Part shown: positions 1-6,275 of the stretch, piece by piece
Layout: each line of letters starts with the position of its first letter
Position numbering within the stretch: position 1 is the stretch's first letter
DNA from: Sphingomonadales bacterium
GTDB lineage: Bacteria > Pseudomonadota > Alphaproteobacteria > Sphingomonadales > Emcibacteraceae
Direction of reading: 5' to 3'
NCBI GenBank assembly: GCA_011051815.1
Contig: DRKK01000346.1
Span: 1-9,247 of the forward strand
DNA: 9,247 nucleotides
The notes under the pieces: model-generated
The model's database searches: none
Seen by the model: the letters and a program-made list of their open reading frames with translations, nothing else
What the model was told of the DNA's origin: nothing
Translations under genes and position numbers: made by a program

Positions 1-183
1 GGCCTCTTCCCGTGAGGCGAATTTCAATTTGATTTGACCTACCATATCTGATGTGCCGGTCCAGCCCATCAAGGGATCAAGGCTTTTGCCCTGCGCCGCC
101 TCATATTCCAAAACCCACTCATGTGTGTTCTTCAGGCCAGATTGCATGGCATTTTTAGTAGGGCAATAAATACGGGCCGTCAT
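1..183 (-). CDS. NDUFS4-like ETC complex I subunit, N-terminal part (partial)
   Basis: The frame opens at an ATG (positions 183-181) and stays open to the window edge, giving 61 codons; the 3' end lies outside. The peptide starts MTARIYCPTK and contains MQSGLKNTHEWVLEYE and DPLMGWTGTSD. From memory this matches the alphaproteobacterial ETC complex I subunit family, homologous to mitochondrial NDUFS4 (18 kDa), whose hallmark is a PLMGWT motif. Members are about 100 residues long, so roughly the first 60% is visible. They are peripheral accessory proteins of NADH:ubiquinone oxidoreductase on the cytoplasmic (matrix-equivalent) side and have no catalytic role. An AGGTGA Shine-Dalgarno (188-193) sits 4 nt before the ATG and supports this start. 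The gene is usually found apart from the nuo operon, as here. Family assignment is confident; function is inferred from the family. Confidence 0.88.
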   Translation of the reverse strand, partial: MTARIYCPTKNAMQSGLKNTHEWVLEYEAAQGKSLDPLMGWTGTSDMVGQIKLKFASREEA

Positions 184-273
184 GATGTCACCTGATGGTT
201 GTCTTGATAAATAGTCTCCCCCTTTTATCGCAAAGATTATTTAAGGGAAAGTGAAAAATCATCATCAACTATC

Positions 274-299
274 TTTTCCACAATATGCAATGTGAAAAA
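274..299. repeat. Imperfect inverted repeat upstream of the complex I subunit gene
   Basis: The arms TTTTCCACA (274-282) and TGTGAAAAA (291-299) pair at 8 of 9 positions across an 8-nt loop. The element lies in the 124-nt gap (184-307) between the PAS gene stop and the complex I gene start. It could be an operator or a weak transcript-end hairpin for the PAS gene. No run of T follows the hairpin directly on the minus strand, so a classical intrinsic terminator is not supported. The rest of the gap is AT-rich, with no tRNA and no convincing promoter. Confidence 0.3.
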
Positions 300-307
300 A
301 TGATAAA

Positions 308-790
308 TCAGTTCGTTACAGATGAGGGAAATTGGTAATATGAACCATACATAATAATATCGACATCCTGACCCTTTTCAGACAAGGGCAGTCCAACAGA
401 ACAAAACTGCAAAAATGATTTTTGTGACCAGCGTAATTTACCCGAAACCAGATAGGGACGCCTTTCACGAACGATCCATTCATACCGGTCTTTGAGATGC
501 TGTTCAATTTCCGGAATTTCATCTAGATATTTTCCTGTAATCTCTTTTCCCAGAGCCTTTACGGTTTCCGTCCCGATTAATCGCATTTTATATCTTTTGA
601 CATCATGTTTGACGTCTATAAGGCATACATACGGCAATAATTTTACAATATCCGCCGGGCACAGGTCACGCCGGCAAGGCATCCCGCGCGAGCCCTTCAT
701 GTCCAGCCAATATTGGTAAATATCCTTTAAAATTGGGGTAGGAAAATCATCCATACAGAATTTATCTGTTAAAACACCATCGGTTAGCAA
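308..790 (-). CDS. PAS-domain protein (PAS_5-like), probable TTG start
   Basis: This is a 160-residue protein with one recognisable domain. The pattern around residues 22-60 (DIYQYWLDMKGSRGMPCRRD, then DIVKLLPYVCLIDV) followed by YKMRLIGTETVKALGKEITGKYLDE matches, from memory, the PAS_5 family (PF07310), which is common in Alphaproteobacteria and mostly of unknown function. There is no output domain, transmembrane segment or signal peptide, so it is probably a cytosolic stand-alone PAS protein. An in-frame TAG at 802-800 limits the frame. The only starts near the N-terminus are TTG at 790 and ATG at 754 (residue 13). AGGG at 798-801 lies 7 nt before the TTG, while the ATG has no clear Shine-Dalgarno, so I prefer the TTG. 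It lies downstream of recQ after a 98-nt AT-rich gap (791-888) in which I see no clear signal. Ligand and role are unknown. Confidence 0.8.
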   Translation of the reverse strand: MLTDGVLTDKFCMDDFPTPILKDIYQYWLDMKGSRGMPCRRDLCPADIVKLLPYVCLIDVKHDVKRYKMRLIGTETVKALGKEITGKYLDEIPEIEQHLKDRYEWIVRERRPYLVSGKLRWSQKSFLQFCSVGLPLSEKGQDVDIIMYGSYYQFPSSVTN

Positions 791-888
791 CTTAGAGCCC
801 TATATATTAAAATAATTTAATCCTTATATTAGAATAACTTTAACATATAATACTCTAAATTGCTATTTTTTTTACCCTTTGGTTGAAG

Positions 889-2694
889 TTATCCTTTCGC
901 GGCTATAAAGGTAATAAACCTCTCGCCAAATTCTTTTTTCTTGCCCGCCCCGACACCATATATTTCAGCGAATTGGTCCAACGTTTGCGGACGGCGTATG
1001 GCCATGTCAATCAGGCTCTTGTCAGAGAATATGATATAGGCAGGGACGCCACGCGCGGCAGCAAGCTCTTTGCGAAAGGCTTTTAACGCCTGAAAGAGGT
1101 CATCATCTTCTTGGGGCAGGTCCGGCACGGTTTTTTTGCTCTTGCGCGTCGCTGTTTTCCGGACAATGGCATCAGGCCGATAGCGAAAGCCGGTTTGCCC
1201 TTTCAGAAGCCTGAAGCCCTCATCGGTTATTTTCAATGACCCGAATTCCATATCTGAAAGGACAAAGCCCCGGGCCATCAATTGCCGAGCGATGGACTTC
1301 CAGTCATTGATGCCAAGGTCTTTACCAATACCAAAAGTCGGGAGCTGATCGTCCCCGCGTTGACGAATCCGGTCCGTTTCCTTGCCGGTGAGAATATCCA
1401 CGATATGGCCTAAACCAAAACTCTGACCCGTCCGATAGATGGCGGAGAGAATTTTCTGGCCGATTTCGGTGGCCTCTATGGTTTCTCTGGGATTATCACA
1501 TAAATCACAATTTCCGCATCGTTCATAATCCGGCTCATCCCCAAAATAGCGCAGCAGGGAAAGACGGCGGCATTCCGGGGCCTCCGCGTAAGCAAGCAGG
1601 GCGTTCAGACGCTGATGCCCCCGGCGGCGGTGATCTTCTGCCGCATCCTCCTGATCAATGAACAGGCGGCGCATGCGAATGTCGTCCATGCCATACAACA
1701 TATGAGCCTCCGCAGGTTTCCCGTCCCGGCCCGCCCGGCCAATTTCCTGATAATAGGCTTCGGGCGAAGCCGGAAGGTCTGTGTGAAAAACGAACCGGAT
1801 ATCGGCCTTGTCAATTCCCATACCAAAGGCAATGGTGGCCACCATAATCAGGTCCGGTTCAGCCATAAAACGGTTAAGGTTTTCCGCCCTCTGTTCCGCC
1901 ACCATCCCCGCATGATAAGCAAGGGCATTATAGCCCTTTTCCTGAAGCAGCTGGGCCGCTTCTTCGGTTTTCTTGCGCGACAGGCAATAGACAATGCCAT
2001 TTTGCGGCGTGCGGTTTTTCAGGAACCGCAACAGCTGTTGCTTCCAGCCATTCTTGATCTCCACATTCAGGCTGATATTGGGGCGGTCAAAGCCGGTAAG
2101 ATAGGTCTTTACCTCATTTGAAAATATCTTTTCACAAATCTGGTCACGGGTTGCCTGATCCGCCGTGGCGGTCAGGGCAATGATCGGGATATGGGGAAAG
2201 CGCTTGTGGAGCTGCCCCAAGGCCTCATATTCCGGGCGAAAGGCCGCGCCCCATTGGGAAATGCAATGGGCTTCATCAATGGCAAAGAGGCTGACCTTCA
2301 GGCCCTGTACCGTCTCCAGCATCCGTTCGGACATTAATTTTTCCGGTGAGATATAGAGCAGATTCAGGCTGCCGTCCTGCATATTGTGCCAGATGTCCCG
2401 ATTTTCCGCCGGGCTGTTGCCGGAATTGAGCGTTGCCGCCGAAATGCCTAAAAGTTTAAGAGCCTCAACCTGATTTTGCATCAGGGAAATCAACGGCGAA
2501 ACCACAATGGTCAAGCCATCGAACAGCAGAGCCGGAATCTGAAAACACAGGGATTTTCCGGCCCCGGTGGGCATCACAGTCAGGATATTTCGGCCCGCCA
2601 TCAGATCATTAATAATCTCGGCCTGTCTGTCACGAAACTCACCATAACCGAAAACCTCTTTCAGTATAATGTCCGCCGTTTTTTGTTGCCCCAT
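889..2694 (-). CDS. recQ: ATP-dependent DNA helicase RecQ
   Basis: The 601-residue product is a 3'-5' superfamily 2 helicase acting in recombinational repair and stalled-fork processing in the cytoplasm. It has the full bacterial RecQ layout. Helicase motifs are motif 0 (FGYGEFRDRQ, 15-24), Walker A (PTGAGKS, 42-48), motif Ia (SPLISLMQNQ, 66-75), DEAH box (140-143), motif III (ALTATAD, 173-179), motif V (ATIAFGMGIDK, 286-296) and motif VI (YYQEIGRAGRDG, 314-325). The RecQ zinc site is C375, C393, C396 and C399, followed by a winged helix (about 405-500) and an HRDC domain (about 532-600). The length is typical and nothing is broken. The ATG at 2694 has GAGGG just upstream. One oddity is that the aromatic-rich loop after the DEAH box reads SQWGAAFRPEY, where SQWGHDFRPEY is the usual form. 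A promoter-like site lies in the 88-nt gap before it, so it may be transcribed separately from the dioxygenase gene. Confidence 0.97.
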   Translation of the reverse strand: MGQQKTADIILKEVFGYGEFRDRQAEIINDLMAGRNILTVMPTGAGKSLCFQIPALLFDGLTIVVSPLISLMQNQVEALKLLGISAATLNSGNSPAENRDIWHNMQDGSLNLLYISPEKLMSERMLETVQGLKVSLFAIDEAHCISQWGAAFRPEYEALGQLHKRFPHIPIIALTATADQATRDQICEKIFSNEVKTYLTGFDRPNISLNVEIKNGWKQQLLRFLKNRTPQNGIVYCLSRKKTEEAAQLLQEKGYNALAYHAGMVAEQRAENLNRFMAEPDLIMVATIAFGMGIDKADIRFVFHTDLPASPEAYYQEIGRAGRDGKPAEAHMLYGMDDIRMRRLFIDQEDAAEDHRRRGHQRLNALLAYAEAPECRRLSLLRYFGDEPDYERCGNCDLCDNPRETIEATEIGQKILSAIYRTGQSFGLGHIVDILTGKETDRIRQRGDDQLPTFGIGKDLGINDWKSIARQLMARGFVLSDMEFGSLKITDEGFRLLKGQTGFRYRPDAIVRKTATRKSKKTVPDLPQEDDDLFQALKAFRKELAAARGVPAYIIFSDKSLIDMAIRRPQTLDQFAEIYGVGAGKKKEFGERFITFIAAKG

Positions 2695-2730
2695 AGCCCT
2701 CGCCTGAATTTCGTTTGATCGAAACTATAC

Positions 2731-2758
2731 AATATATAAAGTCACCGGTCAGGGCCAA
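2731..2758 (-). promoter_or_regulatory. Candidate recQ promoter
   Basis: Read on the minus strand, TTGGCC (2758-2753; 4 of 6 matches to TTGACA) and TATATT (2736-2731; 5 of 6 matches to TATAAT) are 16 nt apart. The -10 ends 36 nt before the recQ ATG. This is a visual match in an AT-rich gap only, and chance occurrence is quite possible. Confidence 0.35.
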
Positions 2759-2782
2759 ACTGTATTATTTTCGTAGCGGTGC

Positions 2783-3646
2783 CTATTCCCTGGGCCAGAC
2801 ACGAGGGAACAGATCACCGGAAAACGAATCGCCGTCTTTTAGAATAATAGGCGGCACCGTATCCATGACTTTTTTGTTTTCCAGAAAAGTTCCCGGACGG
2901 CTGTCAAAGGTGGCATCATCGCCCAGATAGCGCAGGGCCAGCCCTCGGCGGCGACCTGTGGCTGATCTGTTACCCGACGCATAATGCAGGGTCAACGGAT
3001 GATGGATCAACACATCCCCCGGCGCCATCTCCCATGATAATATTTCATACTCATCCCGGTGGGCCTCTATATCCGGCAAAGGTTCCAGCCCCGCTTTGGC
3101 ATAGGTTTCTGCGAAACCACTTTTATCGCCAAAGGTGCTGGGCGCATAAAGCTTGCCCCATTTATGGGAGCCTTTCACATAAACCACGACCCCGCTTTCT
3201 TCATCCGCTGGATCGAAAGGCACCCAGATGGATATGATCTGATTACCGCGCACCGGCCAGTAGGATAAATCCTGATGCCATGGGGTCGGCTCCGCCGTAT
3301 TAGGCTCCTTGACCAGCAATTGATCGTAAAAGAAATTCAGGCAGGTGGCGTCCATAACCTGTGCCGCAATCTCCGGCATGGGCGACTGTTTCATAAAGGC
3401 CTCAAAGGCCGGATCGCGGCGCCAGATAAAAAAATCACCGTAATAACGACCTGACTTGCCCTTGGGGGTATATTCCAATGACGCGCTGCCCGGATTAGTG
3501 AGTATGCGCTCCACGGCCTCCCGCATGACCTCGATCCATTCCATGGGCAGAACCCCGCGCAATATATGGGCGCCGTTCGCCTCATATGCGGCAATTTCCG
3601 CCGCCGTTATGGCACGACATAATTTATCCGACAATGACATATACAT
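2783..3646 (-). CDS. PhyH-family Fe(II)/2-oxoglutarate dioxygenase
   Basis: The 287-residue protein belongs to the phytanoyl-CoA dioxygenase (PhyH) family of non-haem iron oxygenases, which hydroxylate or otherwise oxidise a small substrate using O2 and 2-oxoglutarate. The metal site is visible: H124 and D126 in TPWHQDLSYW, and a distal H221 in HPLTLHYASGN. An Arg-rich stretch (RRRGLALRY, 232-240) probably supplies the 2-oxoglutarate-binding arginine. WVPFDPADEESGVVVYVKGSH (141-161) is the usual strand pair of the double-stranded beta-helix with its G-SH turn. The N-terminal segment AEIAAYEANGAHILRGVL is typical of the family. There is no signal peptide or membrane segment. The start at 3646 is fixed by a strong Shine-Dalgarno; a second ATG two codons later is less well spaced. 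It follows the LuxR-type gene by 81 nt and an inverted repeat, which suggests joint control with the ThDP enzyme. The substrate cannot be inferred from sequence, because PhyH members act on acyl-CoAs, ectoine, amino acids, natural products and others. Confidence 0.9.
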   Translation of the reverse strand: MYMSLSDKLCRAITAAEIAAYEANGAHILRGVLPMEWIEVMREAVERILTNPGSASLEYTPKGKSGRYYGDFFIWRRDPAFEAFMKQSPMPEIAAQVMDATCLNFFYDQLLVKEPNTAEPTPWHQDLSYWPVRGNQIISIWVPFDPADEESGVVVYVKGSHKWGKLYAPSTFGDKSGFAETYAKAGLEPLPDIEAHRDEYEILSWEMAPGDVLIHHPLTLHYASGNRSATGRRRGLALRYLGDDATFDSRPGTFLENKKVMDTVPPIILKDGDSFSGDLFPRVWPRE

Positions 3647-3653
3647 TCTTTGC

Positions 3654-3662
3654 GACCTCCTT
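3654..3662 (-). promoter_or_regulatory. Strong Shine-Dalgarno of the PhyH-family gene
   Basis: Minus-strand AAGGAGGTC is a near-full match to the 16S anti-Shine-Dalgarno, ending 7 nt before the ATG at 3646. That spacing favours this ATG over the second in-frame ATG at 3640. It is the strongest ribosome binding site in the window and suggests efficient translation of the oxygenase once its message is made. Confidence 0.85.
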
Positions 3663-3672
3663 ATTTCTCTTG

Positions 3673-3708
3673 AGGTTATTATTTAATCAGTAAAATAAAT
3701 AATAACCT
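3673..3708. repeat. Perfect 13-bp AT-rich inverted repeat, candidate operator
   Basis: The left arm AGGTTATTATTTA (3673-3685) and right arm TAAATAATAACCT (3696-3708) are exact reverse complements separated by 10 nt. The element fills nearly half of the 81-nt gap between the LuxR-type gene and the PhyH-family gene. The arms contain only a few G/C pairs at the outer ends, so an RNA hairpin would be only moderately stable. The symmetry and position suit a dimeric DNA-binding regulator, possibly the adjacent LuxR-type protein. A second, small inverted repeat (TCATCC and GGATGA, 3710-3725) lies directly beside it, towards the LuxR gene. Confidence 0.6.
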
Positions 3709-3728
3709 ATCATCCTGTTGGATGACAC
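3699..3728 (-). promoter_or_regulatory. Weak promoter-like pair upstream of the PhyH-family gene
   Basis: Read on the minus strand, GTGTCA (3728-3723) and TATTAT (3704-3699) are 18 nt apart. The -10-like hexamer matches 5 of 6 consensus bases and lies inside one arm of the 13-bp inverted repeat, so a protein bound there would block it. The match is by eye only and the region is AT-rich, so chance is a serious alternative. Confidence 0.22.
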
Positions 3729-4510
3729 TAGGATCCGTGTATTATTTGGCTGGTCCGGGCAAGGCACAGGGCGAATAATTCATTCAGGCTTGAGATATCA
3801 AGCTTGGCATAGGCCCGGCTCATAAAGGTCGCGACAGTGGGCTGTTTAATCGACAGATCCAACGAAATGGCCTCACGGGTAAGGCCCTGCATGGCACGGG
3901 CACAGACCTCAACCTCCCGCTTGCTGAGGTTCCCACCAAGGCCCGCCACAATATTTTCCAGCTTTTCGATCGGCGGAACCGTTTTTATATCCCACCCAAT
4001 CGCAGGGCTAAAAGACAGATGCCGTTTGACCAGCGCGGCAATCAAATCCGCCTGATCCTGAATAATATTGACCTCATCATCGCTGAAATAGCCGCTTTCC
4101 ACATCCCGGTAAAGGTTAAACACAAACCATCTCTGATGGTCATGGTCTATAAGCGACAATCGATCCAGCAGCCCATTATCCTCATAAATATTTTTTCTGT
4201 AAGAGGCATTGCTGATATCCTTGGCGTGGAGCAGTTGCAAAAGTGGAATGCTCTTGTCTTTATTTCTTTTGCCAATCCACTTCAGGTTCGGATCATGGTG
4301 GTAATAAAAGGACGTTTCATACAACTTGCCCAATCTGGACGTGATGCTCCTTTCGTTCCGGCTGGCCCCGGCAATGAAACGGGGAATAAAGTCATGATCA
4401 TATGAAAATAGGGTAATATGGTCCACGGGCAGTATCCTGCCCAAAGCACAGTTGAATTGCTGAAAAAAATCATCCCGACCAAGTGACATCACTAATTCAG
4501 CGGTTATCAT
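3728..4510 (-). CDS. LuxR-type transcriptional regulator with GAF-like sensor region
   Basis: The 260-residue protein has a C-terminal LuxR/GerE-type helix-turn-helix (about 193-255: LSKREVEVCARAMQGLTREAISLDLSIKQ, then PTVATFMSRAYAKLDI). This carries the usual SxRExEV entry, the G before the recognition unit, the TV pair and KL. The N-terminal part (about 1-165) looks like a small-molecule sensor of GAF or autoinducer-binding type: it has a HHDPNLKW segment (71-78) recalling the Y...DP region of LuxR receptors, and FNLYRD...YFSDDEVNIIQDQADLIAALV (131-161), common in GAF-like LuxR regulators. No phospho-acceptor receiver domain is seen. Its ATG lies 2 nt after the ThDP gene's TAA, which implies co-transcription and probable translational coupling; a GGGG stretch just upstream is the only Shine-Dalgarno candidate. 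It probably controls its own operon and perhaps the PhyH-family gene. The ligand is unknown. Confidence 0.87.
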   Translation of the reverse strand: MITAELVMSLGRDDFFQQFNCALGRILPVDHITLFSYDHDFIPRFIAGASRNERSITSRLGKLYETSFYYHHDPNLKWIGKRNKDKSIPLLQLLHAKDISNASYRKNIYEDNGLLDRLSLIDHDHQRWFVFNLYRDVESGYFSDDEVNIIQDQADLIAALVKRHLSFSPAIGWDIKTVPPIEKLENIVAGLGGNLSKREVEVCARAMQGLTREAISLDLSIKQPTVATFMSRAYAKLDISSLNELFALCLARTSQIIHGS

Positions 4511-4512
4511 GA

Positions 4513-6246
4513 TTACCCCGTGACTTTACGGGTCAGGGCGCGGCCAATGAACCGCATCTTGGTGGCAAGGTCAAACCGGTCCAGATTGGCCTTTAACGCC
4601 CCCTTGGTAAAGCGGGTTTTTTTGCTATAGTCAATGGTCACTTCAACCACCACGGGCTGGCCCTTCTCCGCATAGTCCAAGGCCTGCGCTATGGCCTGAT
4701 CCACATCCTTATCCGTGGCAATATGCACATAAACCGCCCCCACGGACTGGGCGAAAGGTTCATATTTCAGGGCGGGCAGGACGGTACAGACCTTGCGGCT
4801 GTAAGGCACCTGCTGGGCCTGTGCAATCTGGCTCAGCTCACCGTCAGAAAAGACAAAATAAACCACACCAAGGCCGTCTGCGGCGGCGGTCAGAATTTCC
4901 ATGGCGGTCATCAGGAACGCGCCGTCCCCCACGATACCGACCACCTGTTTCTCGCGGTTTTCCAGCTTGGCCGCGATGGCCGCAGGCACGCAATAGCCCA
5001 TACAGTTGAAATCTGTCGGCGATATAAAATGACGGTCCCCGCTGATCGGCATCAATTCCGCCGCTAGAAACGTATGATTGCCGTCATCGGTCAGAATAAT
5101 GGCGTCATCGGATAAGGCCCCGTCCAACCCGGTAAAGAAAGCCGCCGGATTAACCCTGTCCCCCGATTTATGGTCCCGCCATTCGGCCAGATAGCTTTGC
5201 TTCCGGTCCGCAATCAAGGCCGCTATGCCGTTGCTGTCACCTGAGTTTTCTGATGACCCCAGACGATCCGCCAAGGCGGCAAGAACCTCTGTCGCATCCC
5301 CCTCTATGACAAGTTCGGCGTCGTAATTGGCCCCGAGCGCATCGGGATTTATATCCACATGAATAATCTTTTGCGGAATGGGCAGAGAATAGCTGCCCGT
5401 GGCGATTTCGCCGAACCGAACCCCTACGGCCAGGATCACATCACAATCGGCAAAGGCATCCTCCGCCGCCGGAACCGCCGCAATGCCGTATCCCATACCC
5501 GTATGTAGCGGATGATCATGGGGAAAAGCCGCCAGCCCCTGAAGGCTGGTCGCCACCGGCGCATTCAGGCTTTCGGCAATGGTGATCGCGCTGTTCCGCG
5601 CCTTCATGGCCCCCCAGCCCAGAAATAGTCCCGGCTGCTTGGCCGACCGCAGAATTTCGGCGGCGGCGGTAATATCTTCGGCGGCTAAAGGTTTCGTGCA
5701 GAGCTTTAACGGAGCAGGTTCCGGGATCTTCGATACCTTGCCCTTGGTGAACTGGATATTGACCGGAATTTCCACATAAACCGGCCCTGGCTCCCCGGTC
5801 ATGGCGCAATCATACGCCGCAAACAGGATCGGCATCACGTCCTCATGACTGTCCACCTTGAAGGTCTTCTTGGTCAGCGGCGCCATCAGGGCCTGCATAT
5901 CCATATCATGCAGCTGATATTTATGATCCGTATCGGTGCGCACGCCGCCGGAGATCACCAGCATGGGAATCCCGTCCAGAAAGGCCTCCCCAATGCCGCT
6001 CATGGCATGGGTCAGTCCGGCCGCTGGCACCACCACCAGAACCCCGATATGGTCCGAGGTCCGGCTGACCGCATCGGCCATAAAGGACGCCCCGCCCTCA
6101 TGGGTGACCAGCATGGGCCTGATCTGATTTGACTTGTTCAACTCGTCATAAATTTCAGTGGTGTGAACACCGGGAATGCCGAAAGTATGGCGAACGCCCA
6201 GAGCCTCCAAAGCGGTTTTCAGCAACCATGCGCCTGTTTTCTGCAT
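4513..6246 (-). CDS. ThDP-dependent enzyme, acetolactate synthase-like superfamily
   Basis: The 577-residue protein has the three-domain layout of the acetolactate synthase/2-oxoacid decarboxylase superfamily. The N-terminal Pyr domain (about 1-170) contains FGIPGVHTTEIYDEL and THEGGASFMADAVSR, with E50 as the likely glutamate that activates ThDP. A central domain (about 190-330) holds GVRFGEIATGSY (275-286). A C-terminal PP domain (about 360-540) has the GDG metal/diphosphate motif at 440-442. The second half of that motif, usually NN or ND, reads SDGELSQI (467-474). The FGIPGVHT segment recalls AruI-type 5-guanidino-2-oxopentanoate decarboxylases, but the exact reaction is not identifiable; carboligation, decarboxylation and lyase chemistry are all possible. 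It is probably a cytosolic homotetramer or homodimer, as in the family. No regulatory small subunit gene is nearby, which argues against a biosynthetic acetolactate synthase. AGGGAG lies 5 nt before the ATG. The gene follows arsC by 29 nt and precedes the LuxR-type gene by 2 nt. Confidence 0.88.
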   Translation of the reverse strand: MQKTGAWLLKTALEALGVRHTFGIPGVHTTEIYDELNKSNQIRPMLVTHEGGASFMADAVSRTSDHIGVLVVVPAAGLTHAMSGIGEAFLDGIPMLVISGGVRTDTDHKYQLHDMDMQALMAPLTKKTFKVDSHEDVMPILFAAYDCAMTGEPGPVYVEIPVNIQFTKGKVSKIPEPAPLKLCTKPLAAEDITAAAEILRSAKQPGLFLGWGAMKARNSAITIAESLNAPVATSLQGLAAFPHDHPLHTGMGYGIAAVPAAEDAFADCDVILAVGVRFGEIATGSYSLPIPQKIIHVDINPDALGANYDAELVIEGDATEVLAALADRLGSSENSGDSNGIAALIADRKQSYLAEWRDHKSGDRVNPAAFFTGLDGALSDDAIILTDDGNHTFLAAELMPISGDRHFISPTDFNCMGYCVPAAIAAKLENREKQVVGIVGDGAFLMTAMEILTAAADGLGVVYFVFSDGELSQIAQAQQVPYSRKVCTVLPALKYEPFAQSVGAVYVHIATDKDVDQAIAQALDYAEKGQPVVVEVTIDYSKKTRFTKGALKANLDRFDLATKMRFIGRALTRKVTG

Positions 6247-6275
6247 TATAGCTCCCTAGGGTCCAATCCTTTAAA

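Noticed and set aside
184..307. tRNA or small RNA gene in the gap before the complex I subunit gene
   Set aside because: No cloverleaf, T-loop (GTTCRA) signature or GC-rich stems are visible.
1615..2121. 168-codon open frame on the plus strand within recQ
   Set aside because: It lies entirely antisense to conserved RecQ helicase motifs, resembles no family and has no ribosome binding site evidence. It is a shadow frame.
3710..3725. TCATCC/GGATGA hairpin after the LuxR-type gene as an intrinsic terminator
   Set aside because: The stem is only 6 bp and the following minus-strand sequence is U-rich but broken by purines, so it is too weak to call alone.
4019..4405. 128-codon plus-strand frame opposite the LuxR-type gene
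   Set aside because: It is antisense to a gene with a recognisable HTH and shows no family resemblance.
5516..5809. 97-codon minus-strand frame inside the ThDP gene
   Set aside because: It is an out-of-frame overlap within a conserved domain. The main frame is uninterrupted, so it is neither a frameshift nor a second gene.
4513..6246. Assignment as ilvB/ilvG acetolactate synthase large subunit
   Set aside because: There is no adjacent small-subunit gene and the ThDP motif is atypical. The FGIPGVHT segment points to other branches of the superfamily, so only a superfamily call is made.
6254..6261. CCCTAGGG palindrome before the ThDP gene as an operator
   Set aside because: At 8 bp it is short and overlaps the AGGGAG ribosome binding site, so the symmetry is probably incidental.
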